A stretch of DNA of 64,000 bases from Zhuqueibacter pondensis (GCA_034505955.1 JAPDQK010000030.1:6550-70549); one strand, 5' to 3'. Counted from the first letter of the stretch, positions 44,569 to 54,118 are shown. Made by a program: numbers and translations. The notes: generated from the sequence alone by a model not told the origin.

Positions 44569-44807
44569 GGATCTCTTTCAAGTAACGTTCCCCAAAACGT
44601 CGCGTTGTATTGGATATATTAAGTATTGGAAGATAGCGCTCAATCAAAACGAAGCTTATCCCTCGCAAGTCCCGGCTATTTCCTTGGTTGAGGACACGGG
44701 CAAGATACCATTTTAAAAAAAGCTTCGGTTTGAAGCTCCTCTTCGGAGAAAGAGTAATCCCAAATCAGCTCGGGATTGACCGGAACGTTGTGAACTGTTT
44801 TGATCAT
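44552..44807 (-). pseudogene. DUF6922-like partner gene, frameshifted
   Basis: ATG 44807 begins MIKTVHNVPVNPELIWDYSF and SEEELQTEAFF. Then at 44714-44711 a run of four A on the coding strand shifts the frame. Dropping one A restores KWYLARVLNQGNSRDLRGI, FVLIERYLPIL and NTTRRFGERYLKEIRGRYS to TAA at 44552. That is the pattern of the small protein commonly found upstream of AbiEii-type nucleotidyltransferases. Its 3' end overlaps the nucleotidyltransferase GTG start by 17 bases. The shift could be a true mutation or a homopolymer read error. Confidence 0.65.
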
Positions 44808-44990
44808 TTTTGTACACTTTAATTGCATGTAGGGCGATTGCTATAAAAGAAAATTTAAGATTAGAAAATGAGACAAGCGAGGAAAATTGTTTATTTTTAT
44901 GTGGGTATTAAATCAGCTCTATTGTCACTTGACTTTTCCAAAATGTTTGATTACATTTTAAAACAAAAATTGTTTTTCGAATGGCCGAAA

Positions 44991-45269
44991 ATGAAAATAC
45001 AAAAAAACTACTATAATTATGGGGAATGCGAAATTTGCGACACGCCCTTACACGAGAAATTTATCAATCAAGATTTTTAGATTAACGGACAACTTATCGT
45101 TGTGGAAAATGTGCCGGCAGGGGTATGCCCGCGCTGTGGGGAAAAAGTGGTAAAAGCTGAGGTCGGCTAATGGATCGCGGAGCTCATCAGAAGCTCTGAA
45201 CGAATTGCACAAACTCCACGTATTTCCGTGCCTGCGATCAAATTTGAGGGAGAGAAAGTACCGGTCTAA
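44991..45269 (+). pseudogene. YgiT-type zinc-finger (MqsA-like) antitoxin, two in-frame stops
   Basis: One frame from ATG 44991 to TAA 45267-45269 (92 codons) reads KNYYNYGECEICDTPLHEKF, TAG at 45078, INGQLIVVENVPAGVCPRCG, EKVVKAEVG, TAA at 45168, then WIAELIRSSERIAQ to the end. Both C-x-x-C knuckles (GECEICD and VCPRCGE) and the IVVENVPAGV core of YgiT-type zinc-finger proteins are intact, so the two stops are recent. A toxin partner, often upstream, is not recognisable in the AT-rich stretch before it. Confidence 0.8.
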
Positions 45270-45332
45270 TTATTGAGGTAGGTAAATTAGTAGCTTCTCC
45301 GCATTTCAGACATTGTGCAAAGACTGTTTATC

Positions 45333-46763
45333 TTACCAAGGAGGCAAGAATTCCTCCCCATGAAAAAGAAAAATACCCCGGTCTTTGGCTAACTTAATCA
45401 TCGCTGGAGTAAAACCACTCTTACTAAAAAGGGCGAAGTACGGTTTACGTTTTTTCTTTTGCCATTCGACCAACTCACTTTTGGCAACCAACTCTTCAAA
45501 GATGTTCACACCAACTGGTTTTCTTGTCCATTTAGCCTCACCAAATAGGATCGTTTTTTGCTCCGGATTAAAAGCCACCAAATCGATTTCCTGATTTCCC
45601 GACCACCAGTGTCCTGCATGCGGAAAATCTGGAACGTGCCCGGCATGAGCAGCTTGTTTCAGTATCTCTGGCAGAATCTCCTCATAAGCCGAAGCTAACC
45701 ATTGCGCAAATTGCATCTGGATTTTTCTCAAAACTGGATTAACTTGCCCTTCCTCCAAGAGGCTTTTGTTGAGAAAAATAAACCGAAACCAAAATTTGAA
45801 AAAGTTGTCGGTGATGGAATAAACTCCCTGTTTGCTTTTTTCCGGCTGTAGCTCGGTTACCGGGATATCTTTATTCACGATGCGCAGCGCACGGAGAACC
45901 GATAAGTATTTAGTGAGAACATTCTTTGGAAGTCCCGTTTCGTTGACAATTTCACCCAATTTTTGTTTGCCCAGAGCGATCGCGCGGAGGATCGAAAAGT
46001 AGTTCCGAGGTTCCTTGAGCTCCTGTCTCAAGATAAATTCCACTTCTTCATACAACAGCTCTCCCTTGGTAAGCATGAAACGACGGACATTTTCCCAAAA
46101 GGGTCGATTGGGGTCGAACTTTAAAAGATACATCGGCACCCCTCCCAAAGCGCTCCAGTAAGCTAACCGTTCCTCAAAGCGTTTATCAGAAAACACCTTA
46201 ACCAGCTCATTAAAAGTGAAAGGTTGAACATTAAGCTGGCCCGTTCGCCGGCCATAGAGAGGCGCTTTTTGCCACAGTACCTGGCTTTCCATCATCGAAA
46301 TGCTTGAGCCGAGCAAAACCAAAAATGCGTGAGTATCTTTCAAGTACTCATCCCAACCCTTTTGGAATAGCGATGCAACCGCCGGGTTGCCTTCCAGTAA
46401 GTAGGGAAATTCGTCAATGACAATGACCAGTCTTTCAGAAGTAGTCTTTTCTTTCAAGTAGGCAAAGAACTGCTCCCATTGACCAAAGCCGCGGTCGGAA
46501 AGAAAGGAGTCGCGAAAAAATTCTCCGACTTTTCGGGCGACATCGAATAGTTGAACAGACTCCGGAAGTTTGTCGGCAAGAAAATATAGGTGCGGCTTAT
46601 CTTGGAAGAATTGCTTGATAAGTTCGGTCTTGCCAACTCTGCGTTTTCCGTAAATGACGATGAGCTGCGCGCTTTTCTCTTGATATTTGCTATTGAGAAA
46701 TTGTAGCTCTTGCTCGCGGTTGTAGAAAGGCAACGGCAACTCCTGACAAAAAGTATACTTCAA
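45333..46763 (-). CDS. DUF234-type ATPase (archaeal-ATPase-like AAA with nuclease-like C-terminus)
   Basis: 476 residues. N-terminal STAND/AAA-like ATPase: Walker A VIYGKRRVGKTELIKQFF (about residues 36-53), Walker B LVIVIDEFPYLL, sensor VLLGSSISMM. A winged-helix region follows (LGEIVNETGLPKNVLTKYLSVLR). The C-terminal DUF234 domain has a PD-(D/E)XK-like core (NQEIDLVAFNPEQKTILFGEAKW). Such genes are common in variable genome regions; the role is unproven. The start appears to be TTG 46763, inside a cluster of AGTATACTT palindromes that may be its own operator. Confidence 0.82.
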   Translation of the reverse strand: MKYTFCQELPLPFYNREQELQFLNSKYQEKSAQLIVIYGKRRVGKTELIKQFFQDKPHLYFLADKLPESVQLFDVARKVGEFFRDSFLSDRGFGQWEQFFAYLKEKTTSERLVIVIDEFPYLLEGNPAVASLFQKGWDEYLKDTHAFLVLLGSSISMMESQVLWQKAPLYGRRTGQLNVQPFTFNELVKVFSDKRFEERLAYWSALGGVPMYLLKFDPNRPFWENVRRFMLTKGELLYEEVEFILRQELKEPRNYFSILRAIALGKQKLGEIVNETGLPKNVLTKYLSVLRALRIVNKDIPVTELQPEKSKQGVYSITDNFFKFWFRFIFLNKSLLEEGQVNPVLRKIQMQFAQWLASAYEEILPEILKQAAHAGHVPDFPHAGHWWSGNQEIDLVAFNPEQKTILFGEAKWTRKPVGVNIFEELVAKSELVEWQKKKRKPYFALFSKSGFTPAMIKLAKDRGIFLFHGEEFLPPW

Positions 46764-46790
46764 AGTATAATACTTTCAAGTATACTCAAG
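46751..46790 (-). promoter_or_regulatory. cluster of AGTATACTT-type palindromes at the start of the DUF234 gene
   Basis: AAGTATACTT (46751-46760), AAAGTATAATACTTT (46762-46776) and CAAGTATACT (46777-46786) stand head to tail about 13 bases apart and overlap the presumed TTG start. Three close palindromes at a start site suggest an operator for autoregulation, by the encoded winged helix or another factor. Confidence 0.4.
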
Positions 46791-46870
46791 GTAAGTTACC
46801 GAGCACAAAAATGCAAAGATAGGATCATCATGTAGTGTAGACCATCAAATCGCCCACACGACTAAGCCGG

Positions 46871-49800
46871 TTAGAATAGTGCATCGTACAGGTGCCTGTT
46901 CTCTACACTTGTCCACCGCGTTTGTATTCCCCCATCATGCTGAAAATCGAGCAGCATAATCCGCCCTTGCTCCTGCAACTGACGCAAATATTCTTCCAAT
47001 TTCTCATCACACCTTTCTCTCAGCTCCTCGGTGGTCGCATCGCCCAACGCGTTGATAATCTCCAGCAGATCCTCGGCATTACGCGCGCGGCGTTGGGGAT
47101 CGAGATACTGCCAGTACTTCTCGGCGTTTTCCACCAGCTCCGGAGAGATAATGGCTGGCACGGGACCGGCATTGAGTACCTCGTGCAGCAGCTCGCGATT
47201 CACTTCCAACGCCTGCCCATGTTGCACCAAGCGCACTTCGTTGAAGTCGTACAGGTAATTCGCCATGAAGTTGAACAATAAGTTGTTGGTAAAAGGCGAG
47301 GGAAAATCGGTCTGAACGTAGCGGACGGCTATTTTGCCGGCATGCACATTTTCTATCACCCGTTTCAAATTTTCCAAATCGAAAGCCTCGCGCAGGCAAT
47401 CGCGATAGGTTTCGATGATCAGCGGGAAGTCATCATATTTGCGAACCGCCTGCAAAAGATCTGCTGAGCGCAGGCGTTGCTGCCAGAGCGGCATGCGGCG
47501 CTTCGGGGTGGTGCGCGGTAACATGAGCGCGCGTGCAGCGTTGTAGCGAAAACGTGTGGCAAAAGGCGGCGTCATACTGAGCGCTTTGAAATTACGCTCT
47601 TCGATTTCTTCTGGCGTCGGGGAGAGAAAAGCCTCGAGGGAGGGAGGACGTTCGGTATTGATAAAACGAAGCATCAAACCATCGTCATCAAATTGGCTTT
47701 GCACTTCGACTCCGGTCAATTCTTCCATTTTGTTTTTCAAGGCAAAAGCCCACGGCGCGTTGACTTTGCCGCCAAAGACGGAGTGAATGAACAGGCGCGG
47801 GTCGCCAACTTCATCATAAAATTGCTCGACGATGATTTGCTGATCCGTCGGCAGCGTGCCGGTACTCTCGNNNNNNNNNNNNNNNNNNNNNNNNNNNNNN
47901 NNNNNNNNNNNNNNNNNNNNNNNNNNNNNNNNNNNNNNNNNNNNNNNNNNNNNNNNNNNNNNNNNNAGGCAAAAGCCCACGGCGCGTTGACTTTGCCGCC
48001 AAAGACGGAGTGAATGAACAGGCGCGGGTCGCCAACTTCATCATAAAATTGCTCGACGATGATTTGCTGATCCGTCGGCAGCGTGCCGGTACTCTCGATT
48101 TGTTTGTCGAAATGCGCCAGCAGATTTTCCGCCGACCAGCGATCCATCGCGAAATATTCCATCAACCACTCAATGACTTGCGGCGAAGCCATGCGTGCTT
48201 GCACTTGCCGGCGGAATTCACCTACCCGCAAGCCGGTGTCATAATCGCGATAGAAAAAATCGCCGCGCCAAAAGGGGGGACGTGGTCGTTCGCTGTGCGC
48301 CGAAGTCACCCAGATGCGGTCATGCTCGATGCCGGTGATGCGCCACTCCGAGGAGCCAAGATAGAAAATGTCGCCGACGTTGGACTCGAACACGAACTCT
48401 TCTTCCATCTCCCCGATTTTGATATTGCTATCGGCAATATAGACACCATAGTAACCGCGGTCCGGAATCGTGCCGCCATTCATGATCGCCAACAGCCGCG
48501 CGCCGCGCCGGGCAATGAGGCGATTGTTGACGCGATCCCAGGCAATTTTCGGCCGCAGCTCGCGCAGGTCCTGCGAGGGATATTTGCCGCTCAGCATATC
48601 GAGTACGCTGTCGAAGAGAGTGCGCGAAAGCTGGCGATAGCAATAAGATTGGCGCACGAGCTGATAAAGTGCATCCGGATTCCACTCATCGACGCTCACG
48701 GCGGCGACAATTTGCTGCGCGAGCACATCAAGACAATTTTCCGGCACGTGCGTCTCTTCAATCGCAGCGTCAAACATGCCGCGGCTGATCATGGCCAAAT
48801 CGCCGATGTCGTGACGATAGAGCGGGAAGAAGCGGCCTTTGCTGGTGGCGGAAATGAGATGGCCGCTGCGGCCGACACGCTGCATGGCGCGACTGACGGA
48901 TTTTGGTGAGCCGAGCTGCACGACGCAATCAATCGAGCCGATGTCGATGCCCAGCTCGAGCGATGAAGTTGCCGCGAGGGCTCGTAACTCCCCGCGTTTC
49001 AGCTTGTCTTCCATCTCGAGCCGGACTTCTTTCGAGAGGCTGCCGTGATGCGCTTGCACCAATTCTTCTGTGGAGTGAGTTTGTTGGCGATGCCAATCAT
49101 TCAAGGCTTTGGCGATTTTCTCGGCTTGCGCGCGCATCAGCGTGAAGATCAATGTCGTGCGATGCTGCTGAATCAGCTCGTAGAGTTTTTCCGTGATGGC
49201 CGGAAAGATGCTGTGGTCGGGCAAATTGCCGTAATCTTCCACCGCGCTGATAATTTTGAGATCAACCTCTTTTTTCTGGCCACAGTCGAGAATTTCGACG
49301 GGGCGGGGGAGAAGGTTCGAGGTATGCAAGTCCGAAGTCAAAGGGTCCGAAGTCGGAGGTCGGGATGTAAAACCGCCGAGAAAGGCAGCGATGCGCTCCA
49401 ATGGTCGCTGTGTTGCGGAGAGGCCGATGCGGACAAAATCTCTGCGGCAGAGATGTGCCAGGCGTTCGAGCGAGAGGGAGAGATGCACGCCGCGTTTGTT
49501 GCCGCACAGCGCGTGAATCTCATCGACGATGACGTATTTGACGGTGCGATACATCTCTATGGCGCGCTCGGAGGTGAGCATGATGAACAGCGATTCCGGC
49601 GTGGTGATCAAAATGTGCGGCGGTCGTTTGAGCATTTTTTGGCGCACTTCACTCGGCGTATCGCCGGTGCGCACCAGCACGCGAATCCGCGGCACTTCGA
49701 GATGCAATTTTGCGGCGATTTCGCGAATGCCAGCCATCGGCACGCGCAAATTTTTTTCGATATCATTATTCAACGCCTTGAGAGGCGAAATGTAAAGCGT

Positions 49801-50115
49801 ATGAATCCCGCCAAGATAATTTTTTTCAAAAGTGTCTTTATCGGTTGTCAAGCTTTTTTCGAACAAGTCATTGATGCACCACAGAAATGCCGCCAGCGTT
49901 TTGCCGGAACCGGTGGGTGCCAAGATTAAAACATTTTTGCCGGCGGCGATCTCCGGCCAGCCGCGCTCTTGCGGAGGGCTTGGCTTTCCAAATGTCTGAG
50001 TAAACCAGGTGGAGACGGCTGGGTGGAAGAGGTTCCAAGAAGTCGGGATCTCCACTCCGCTACGACTGGATTCTGGATACTGGATGCTGGATAGTGGATG
50101 TCGGTTGTTCAGCAT
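46871..50115 (-). CDS. lhr: Lhr-type DEAD/DEAH helicase, interrupted by an assembly gap
   Basis: A superfamily 2 helicase. Walker A LILAPTGSGKTLAAFLW, motif Ia LYISPLKALNNDIEKN, DEIH box VIVDEIHALCGNKRG, motif III LSATQRPLERIAAFLGG and motif VI AMQRVGRSGHLI are all present. The Lhr-specific C-terminal domains follow. At 47871-47966 there are 96 N, and the 131 bases before them are repeated after them. Removing 227 bases restores one frame of 1005 residues, so the gene is probably intact in the organism. The first about 20 codons after ATG 50115 are repeat-like (ATCCAGCATCCAG); GTG 50052, before EIPTSWNLFHPAV, may be the real start. Lhr acts in DNA repair. Confidence 0.88.
47740..48097. other. 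scaffold gap (96 N) with 131-bp duplicated flanks
   Basis: Bases 47740-47870 and 47967-48097 are identical, and 47871-47966 is N. Two contig ends that overlap by 131 bp were apparently placed side by side by the scaffolder rather than merged. Joining them restores the helicase frame. Confidence 0.93.
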
Positions 50116-50193
50116 AACACTGAAAAAAATTTGTTAAAGAAAGCAAAATTGAGCGCCTGAAGGCTACGCCCGGAGGACGCGACTACGAACGCC

Positions 50194-51405
50194 TCATCTC
50201 GCGCGGCGCAACGTTATGAGGGTCACTTCCGCCGGTGCTTGATAACGGAACGGCGCAAATGTGAGGCCGAGGCCGTTGGTGACACTCAACACCAAATTGC
50301 CAATCTGATGAAAACCCGAATAGTAGCGCGTTTCAATTTGGGAGGCACAAAGAGAAATCCCGAAAGGTTTAAAAACGAGCTGCCCGCCATGAGTATGGCC
50401 GGCGAGGAGAAGGTGATAATCATGGTTTTGAGCAAACCGTATAATATCATCTGTGGGCTGATGCGAGAGCAGAATATGAACCGCGGCCTCTGGCCGCCTC
50501 CGGCGCAAGTGCTCGAGCGTTGATGCTGATGGTCGACGATCGTAGATGTTGGTGATCACGGTTAGTGATATCCTGCTGGAGCTTGCTGCTATGGTGACAA
50601 CCGAATCGTCGATCGTGGTGACGCCATTGCCTTGCAAATGTCGCATGATCGATCTCGGATCTACCCAAAAGTCATGATCGCCCAAGCAGGCGTAGACGCC
50701 GAGGCGTGCGCGCAAGCGTCCCATCATGTTTGCGCCCTGTGCTATGTGACCCGTGCCGCGCGTGACCAAATCGCCGGCAAACAGAATGAGATCCGGTTTC
50801 TGGGCGTTGGCAAGGTCGAGGTATCGTTGCATTTTTCGTTCATCCGTGTAGGGGTCTGCTTGCAAATCGCTGAGTTGGACAATACGAAAGCCCTCCAAAT
50901 CAGCCGGCAATGCGGGAATGCGCACCTCGCGGGCCGTGAGTCGCACGGAATAAGTATCATGCCCGACACGCACCGCCACATAGACGACGATAATCGCTAC
51001 CAGTGACACGGTGATGATTGCCTGCCATTGCATCCAATTGGGCCGGTATTTCTGAAACAGCGGCCACAACGGGAATCGCGCGAGATCAATCACGAGCAGC
51101 AGAGGCAACACCTCCAGCACGACAATCAAGCCGCCCCAAAAAGGAAAGGTGAAAAGCATGTCCAGCCAGCGCCGGCCGCCTCGCAGCGCGCTATTCGCGG
51201 CGGTCATCTGCAAGAGAGCAGTTGCAAGCAAAAGCAGAGGATAGAGATTGAGATAACCTGCTATTGCGATGGTGCTCCAGCGAATTGTCGGGCGCGGCCA
51301 GGAAGTCAATTGTCCCAATGCCGCAGCGATTCTCCAGCCGACATACGCGTATGCCGCCAATATGGCCGGGAGCACGAATAGGGTCATGCGCAGAAACCAA
51401 CTCAT
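50194..51405 (-). CDS. membrane-anchored metallophosphoesterase
   Basis: 403 residues. Four or five hydrophobic helices in the first 150 residues are followed by a calcineurin-like phosphoesterase domain: FRIVQLSDLQADPY (D-x-H site altered to D-x-Q), LILFAGDLVTRG, YACLGDHDFW (normally GNHD), ILLSHQP and LLLAGHTHGGQ. The altered first two motifs (Gln for His, Asp for Asn) are unusual and may change metal use. Members with this layout act on phospholipid intermediates such as UDP-diacylglucosamine, or are unassigned. Confidence 0.85.
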   Translation of the reverse strand: MSWFLRMTLFVLPAILAAYAYVGWRIAAALGQLTSWPRPTIRWSTIAIAGYLNLYPLLLLATALLQMTAANSALRGGRRWLDMLFTFPFWGGLIVVLEVLPLLLVIDLARFPLWPLFQKYRPNWMQWQAIITVSLVAIIVVYVAVRVGHDTYSVRLTAREVRIPALPADLEGFRIVQLSDLQADPYTDERKMQRYLDLANAQKPDLILFAGDLVTRGTGHIAQGANMMGRLRARLGVYACLGDHDFWVDPRSIMRHLQGNGVTTIDDSVVTIAASSSRISLTVITNIYDRRPSASTLEHLRRRRPEAAVHILLSHQPTDDIIRFAQNHDYHLLLAGHTHGGQLVFKPFGISLCASQIETRYYSGFHQIGNLVLSVTNGLGLTFAPFRYQAPAEVTLITLRRAR

Positions 51406-51463
51406 GATTTCAATTTAGATAAATTTAGCTTGTCATGCAAGACGTTTAGCAATGGAAAAATAA

Positions 51464-51503
51464 AAGCCCGTTGTGAGAAAAACTACAACCTACAACGGGC
51501 TTT
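51464..51503 (-). terminator. intrinsic terminator of the sigma-factor operon
   Basis: AAAGCCCGTTGT (51464-51475) and ACAACGGGCTTT (51492-51503) pair perfectly over 12 bp. On the minus strand the stem is followed by TTTTATTTTTCC. It lies 30 bases beyond the end of the zinc-finger/TPR gene. Confidence 0.85.
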
Positions 51504-51533
51504 CATGCGGGGTAGTATATGGAAGAATTTCTT

Positions 51534-52400
51534 CTATTTTTTCTGCACTAGAATTTTATCTATTGTCGCCAAAAGCGCAGCGGCTTGTTGACCGTATTGA
51601 GAATCTTGTCGCTCCGCCAATGTGACCAGCAGGTTTCTGGCTTCATCAACATCGCCTTGGATGAGATGTCCTTGTACCAGGTACCACTGCGCTGCAGCAT
51701 TTTCAGGATCAAGCTGCAAAACTTCGCGCAAGCTTTGAATACCCTCTGCTGTTTTATTGGTGTGCAATTGACTGATGCCCAGGAATAAATGCGCGTCAAT
51801 CGAATTGGGAAAGTCACTGGCAAGTTGCGTGAGGCGTTCAACAGCCTGATGGTAGTTGTGATTTTGATAAATGCGTTGAATCGCGACCAGTCTGGCAAAA
51901 AGCGCCGTATCCGTTTTTGTGGCTTCCGAAATCGACCAGTCGAGGTGCTCCAAGCGTGCCAAAATGTTCGGTTGTGCAGATGACTCCGGCAACATGGCGC
52001 CACGCCGGTCCGAATGCGCTCGGAAAGAATGGTGGGTGAGATTAAGATTTGAAGTAATCAAATAGAAGCCCAGGCTCATGGTGGCGACGAGTAAAATATA
52101 AGTTGCAAGGGCGGGAACAACTCGCTTCCATTGTTGGGAGAGGGCAATTTCCTCCACCCATATTTTCGCTTTTTTCAGCCATCCTGGAGAGACCGGCTTG
52201 GGCTTCGCTGTCGTCGGTTCAAAAATACCGGTACCGAAATAATGCATGGCGGCTGCCGCTTTCTCGACAAAACGCAAATCACGGAAACATTCGTCGCAAC
52301 CCAGGTAATGTGCCTCAAATGTTTCTTGCTCGGCATCAGGTAAGACGCCTCGAACATAATTCGTCATGACCTCGAGGCGATTGGGGTACTGACAGGACAT
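51534..52400 (-). CDS. zinc-finger (ZAS-like) membrane protein with TPR domain, probable anti-sigma factor
   Basis: 288 residues. The cytoplasmic N-terminus holds an anti-sigma zinc-binding motif H-x3-C-x2-C (FEAHYLGCDECFRDL), one membrane helix follows (VVPALATYILLVATMSLGFYLI), and then three or so TPR units in the periplasm (HYNHQAVERLTQLASDFP region, IDAHLFLGISQLHTNKTAEG, AAAQWYLVQGHLIQGDVDEA). GGAG eight bases before ATG 52400 fixes the start. It is 29 bases after the ECF sigma gene, the usual arrangement of a sigma factor and its membrane-bound inhibitor, with TPRs as the sensing part. Confidence 0.83.
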   Translation of the reverse strand: MSCQYPNRLEVMTNYVRGVLPDAEQETFEAHYLGCDECFRDLRFVEKAAAAMHYFGTGIFEPTTAKPKPVSPGWLKKAKIWVEEIALSQQWKRVVPALATYILLVATMSLGFYLITSNLNLTHHSFRAHSDRRGAMLPESSAQPNILARLEHLDWSISEATKTDTALFARLVAIQRIYQNHNYHQAVERLTQLASDFPNSIDAHLFLGISQLHTNKTAEGIQSLREVLQLDPENAAAQWYLVQGHLIQGDVDEARNLLVTLAERQDSQYGQQAAALLATIDKILVQKK

Positions 52401-52429
52401 TGCAAAATCTCCTACACGCTGATGAATCG

Positions 52430-52987
52430 TCAAGGCTTGAATCTTGAGTCGTTTCTACAAAGTTTTCTCAACCGCTTAAGTGCATCGGATTTGATGCTAT
52501 AAAGCTTGTTTACCGGGATGCCCAGCTTTTGCGCTGCTTCTTTTTCTCTATACTCTTGGTAGAATATCAAGTCCAAAACCTGGACATATATTTTGGGTAG
52601 TTTCGAGATTTTTTCTTTCAGCAATTTGGCCACCTCTTCGGCCTCGGTCTCATCTTTGAAAACAATTCCGATGCATTCGGCGATCTCAAAGGGGGCTCGC
52701 CGGCGTTCGTGCCGGTGCTCGCGACGAAAAAAGGATTGGGCGACATTCTTGGCAATCCCGATGAGAAAAGTACCGGGCTCGGCATTGTTGCGGCCTTCGT
52801 ACTTGGAACAGCACTGCAACGCAGCCGCCATCGTCTCTTGCAGCACATCATCCAAATCAGCGCCGTTAAGATTCCACTTTTTCCACAGATAAAACCTGAC
52901 CGCCTCCTGGCGCGAAACAATCCATTCGGCGTCGATCTGGCGTTGCCGGCCTTTGCCGGCATTGTCAATAAAATTCTGTGCGATCAT
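52430..52987 (-). CDS. ECF-type RNA polymerase sigma factor
   Basis: 185 residues with region 2 (GADLDDVLQETMAAALQCCSKYEGRN ... FLIGIAKNVAQSFFRRE) and region 4 (LPKIYVQVLDLIFYQEYREKEAAQKLG and a following recognition helix). Regions 1 and 3 are missing, as in extracytoplasmic-function sigma factors. It is encoded directly before a zinc-finger membrane protein that probably holds it inactive. Its target promoters cannot be predicted from this window. Confidence 0.88.
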   Translation of the reverse strand: MIAQNFIDNAGKGRQRQIDAEWIVSRQEAVRFYLWKKWNLNGADLDDVLQETMAAALQCCSKYEGRNNAEPGTFLIGIAKNVAQSFFRREHRHERRRAPFEIAECIGIVFKDETEAEEVAKLLKEKISKLPKIYVQVLDLIFYQEYREKEAAQKLGIPVNKLYSIKSDALKRLRKLCRNDSRFKP

Positions 52988-53056
52988 TCTTTCGGTAAAG
53001 CAATGTTTGGAATGTGCATTGCCGTTCCACGCGGTCGGACAAAATCCGCTGCCGGG

Positions 53057-54118
53057 TTACTTCAGTTCTTCCATCAGCTCTTCCAAAGCCCGAGGTCCTG
53101 GCCGGACGCGCGCGGCCGGCAAAGTTGCCAGCGGCTCGTCGACGATATTCAACAGCTCGAGAAAATCTTTGCCGTTGGGATTGATGTAAAAAATCCCCGT
53201 CAGCAATTCGCCGCGTTGGCGCGCCTCAGCCAGCAGGCGAATGGCATCAAGTGGATTCGAGGGGTCGTAATCAGCCGGCAGTTTGCTCAGGAGCAGGCGC
53301 GAGCCATCGTGCATCTCCACTTCTTTTGTTGTGCCGGGTTCGTAGTCCACTGAAATGTCCTCGAAGAATGGCACAAAGCTCACCTCGCCAAAAAGCTCCT
53401 CGTGATCCTTGACGTAGCTGTAGCTTTTGGTGGAACCTTCATGATCGTTGAAGGTCACGCACGGTGAGATCACGTCAATCATCGCGGTGCCACGATGGGA
53501 GATCGCCGCTTTCAGAATCGCCGACAACTGCTGTTTGTCACCTGAAAACGAGCGCGCGACAAAAGTTGCGCCAAGCTCAATCGCCAGCGCGCAAGTATCC
53601 ACGGGCGGAAGATCGTTCACGACGCCGGATTTGAGCTTCGAGCCGATGTCGGCTGTTGCGGAGAACTGGCCCTTGGTCAGGCCATAAACGCCGTTGTCTT
53701 CGATGATGTAGATGATCGGTACATTACGGCGCATCATGTGCACGAACTGGCCGATGCCGATAGAAACCGTGTCACCGTCTCCGCTCACGCCGATGCTCAG
53801 AAGGTTGCGGTTGGCCATAACCGCCCCCGTTGCCAGCGAAGGCATGCGGCCATGGACGCCGTTGAATCCGTGCGCGGCATCAATGAAATACGCCGGTGAT
53901 TTGCTCGAACAACCAATGCCGGAAAATTTGGCAACGTTGTACGGGTTGACACCCATTTCATAAAAAGCATCAATAATGCGTTCGGTGATGGCGTTATGCC
54001 CGCAACCGGCGCACAGTGTGGATTTGCCGCCGCGATAGATCGCTATATCAAAGCCGAGTCGATTGACTTTGGCTGTTTTTGTCGTCTGGGAAGGAGTAGT
54101 GGTGATGGTGTTACTCAT
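53057..54118 (-). CDS. korB: 2-oxoacid:ferredoxin oxidoreductase, beta subunit (KorB-like)
   Basis: 353 residues. The thiamine-diphosphate-binding beta subunit: CAGCGHNAITERIIDAF, GIGCSSKSPAYFIDAAHGFNGVHGR, GVSGDGDTVSIGIGQFVHMMRRN and the metal loop VYGLTKGQFSAT. With the alpha subunit encoded just upstream it oxidises 2-oxoglutarate or a related 2-oxoacid, giving acyl-CoA, CO2 and reduced ferredoxin. GAGGAAATTGAT precedes the ATG. It is the downstream member of the korA-korB operon, 110 bases apart. Confidence 0.92.
   Translation of the reverse strand: MSNTITTTPSQTTKTAKVNRLGFDIAIYRGGKSTLCAGCGHNAITERIIDAFYEMGVNPYNVAKFSGIGCSSKSPAYFIDAAHGFNGVHGRMPSLATGAVMANRNLLSIGVSGDGDTVSIGIGQFVHMMRRNVPIIYIIEDNGVYGLTKGQFSATADIGSKLKSGVVNDLPPVDTCALAIELGATFVARSFSGDKQQLSAILKAAISHRGTAMIDVISPCVTFNDHEGSTKSYSYVKDHEELFGEVSFVPFFEDISVDYEPGTTKEVEMHDGSRLLLSKLPADYDPSNPLDAIRLLAEARQRGELLTGIFYINPNGKDFLELLNIVDEPLATLPAARVRPGPRALEELMEELK

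Noticed and set aside
44868..44990. Upstream extension of the YgiT-type frame as a separate small gene
   Set aside because: AT-rich, no homologous pattern, no ribosome site; only the part from ATG 44991 is recognisable.
48010..48909. Plus-strand open frame of 299 codons across the end of the N gap
   Set aside because: Antisense to the Lhr helicase and without any recognisable motif.
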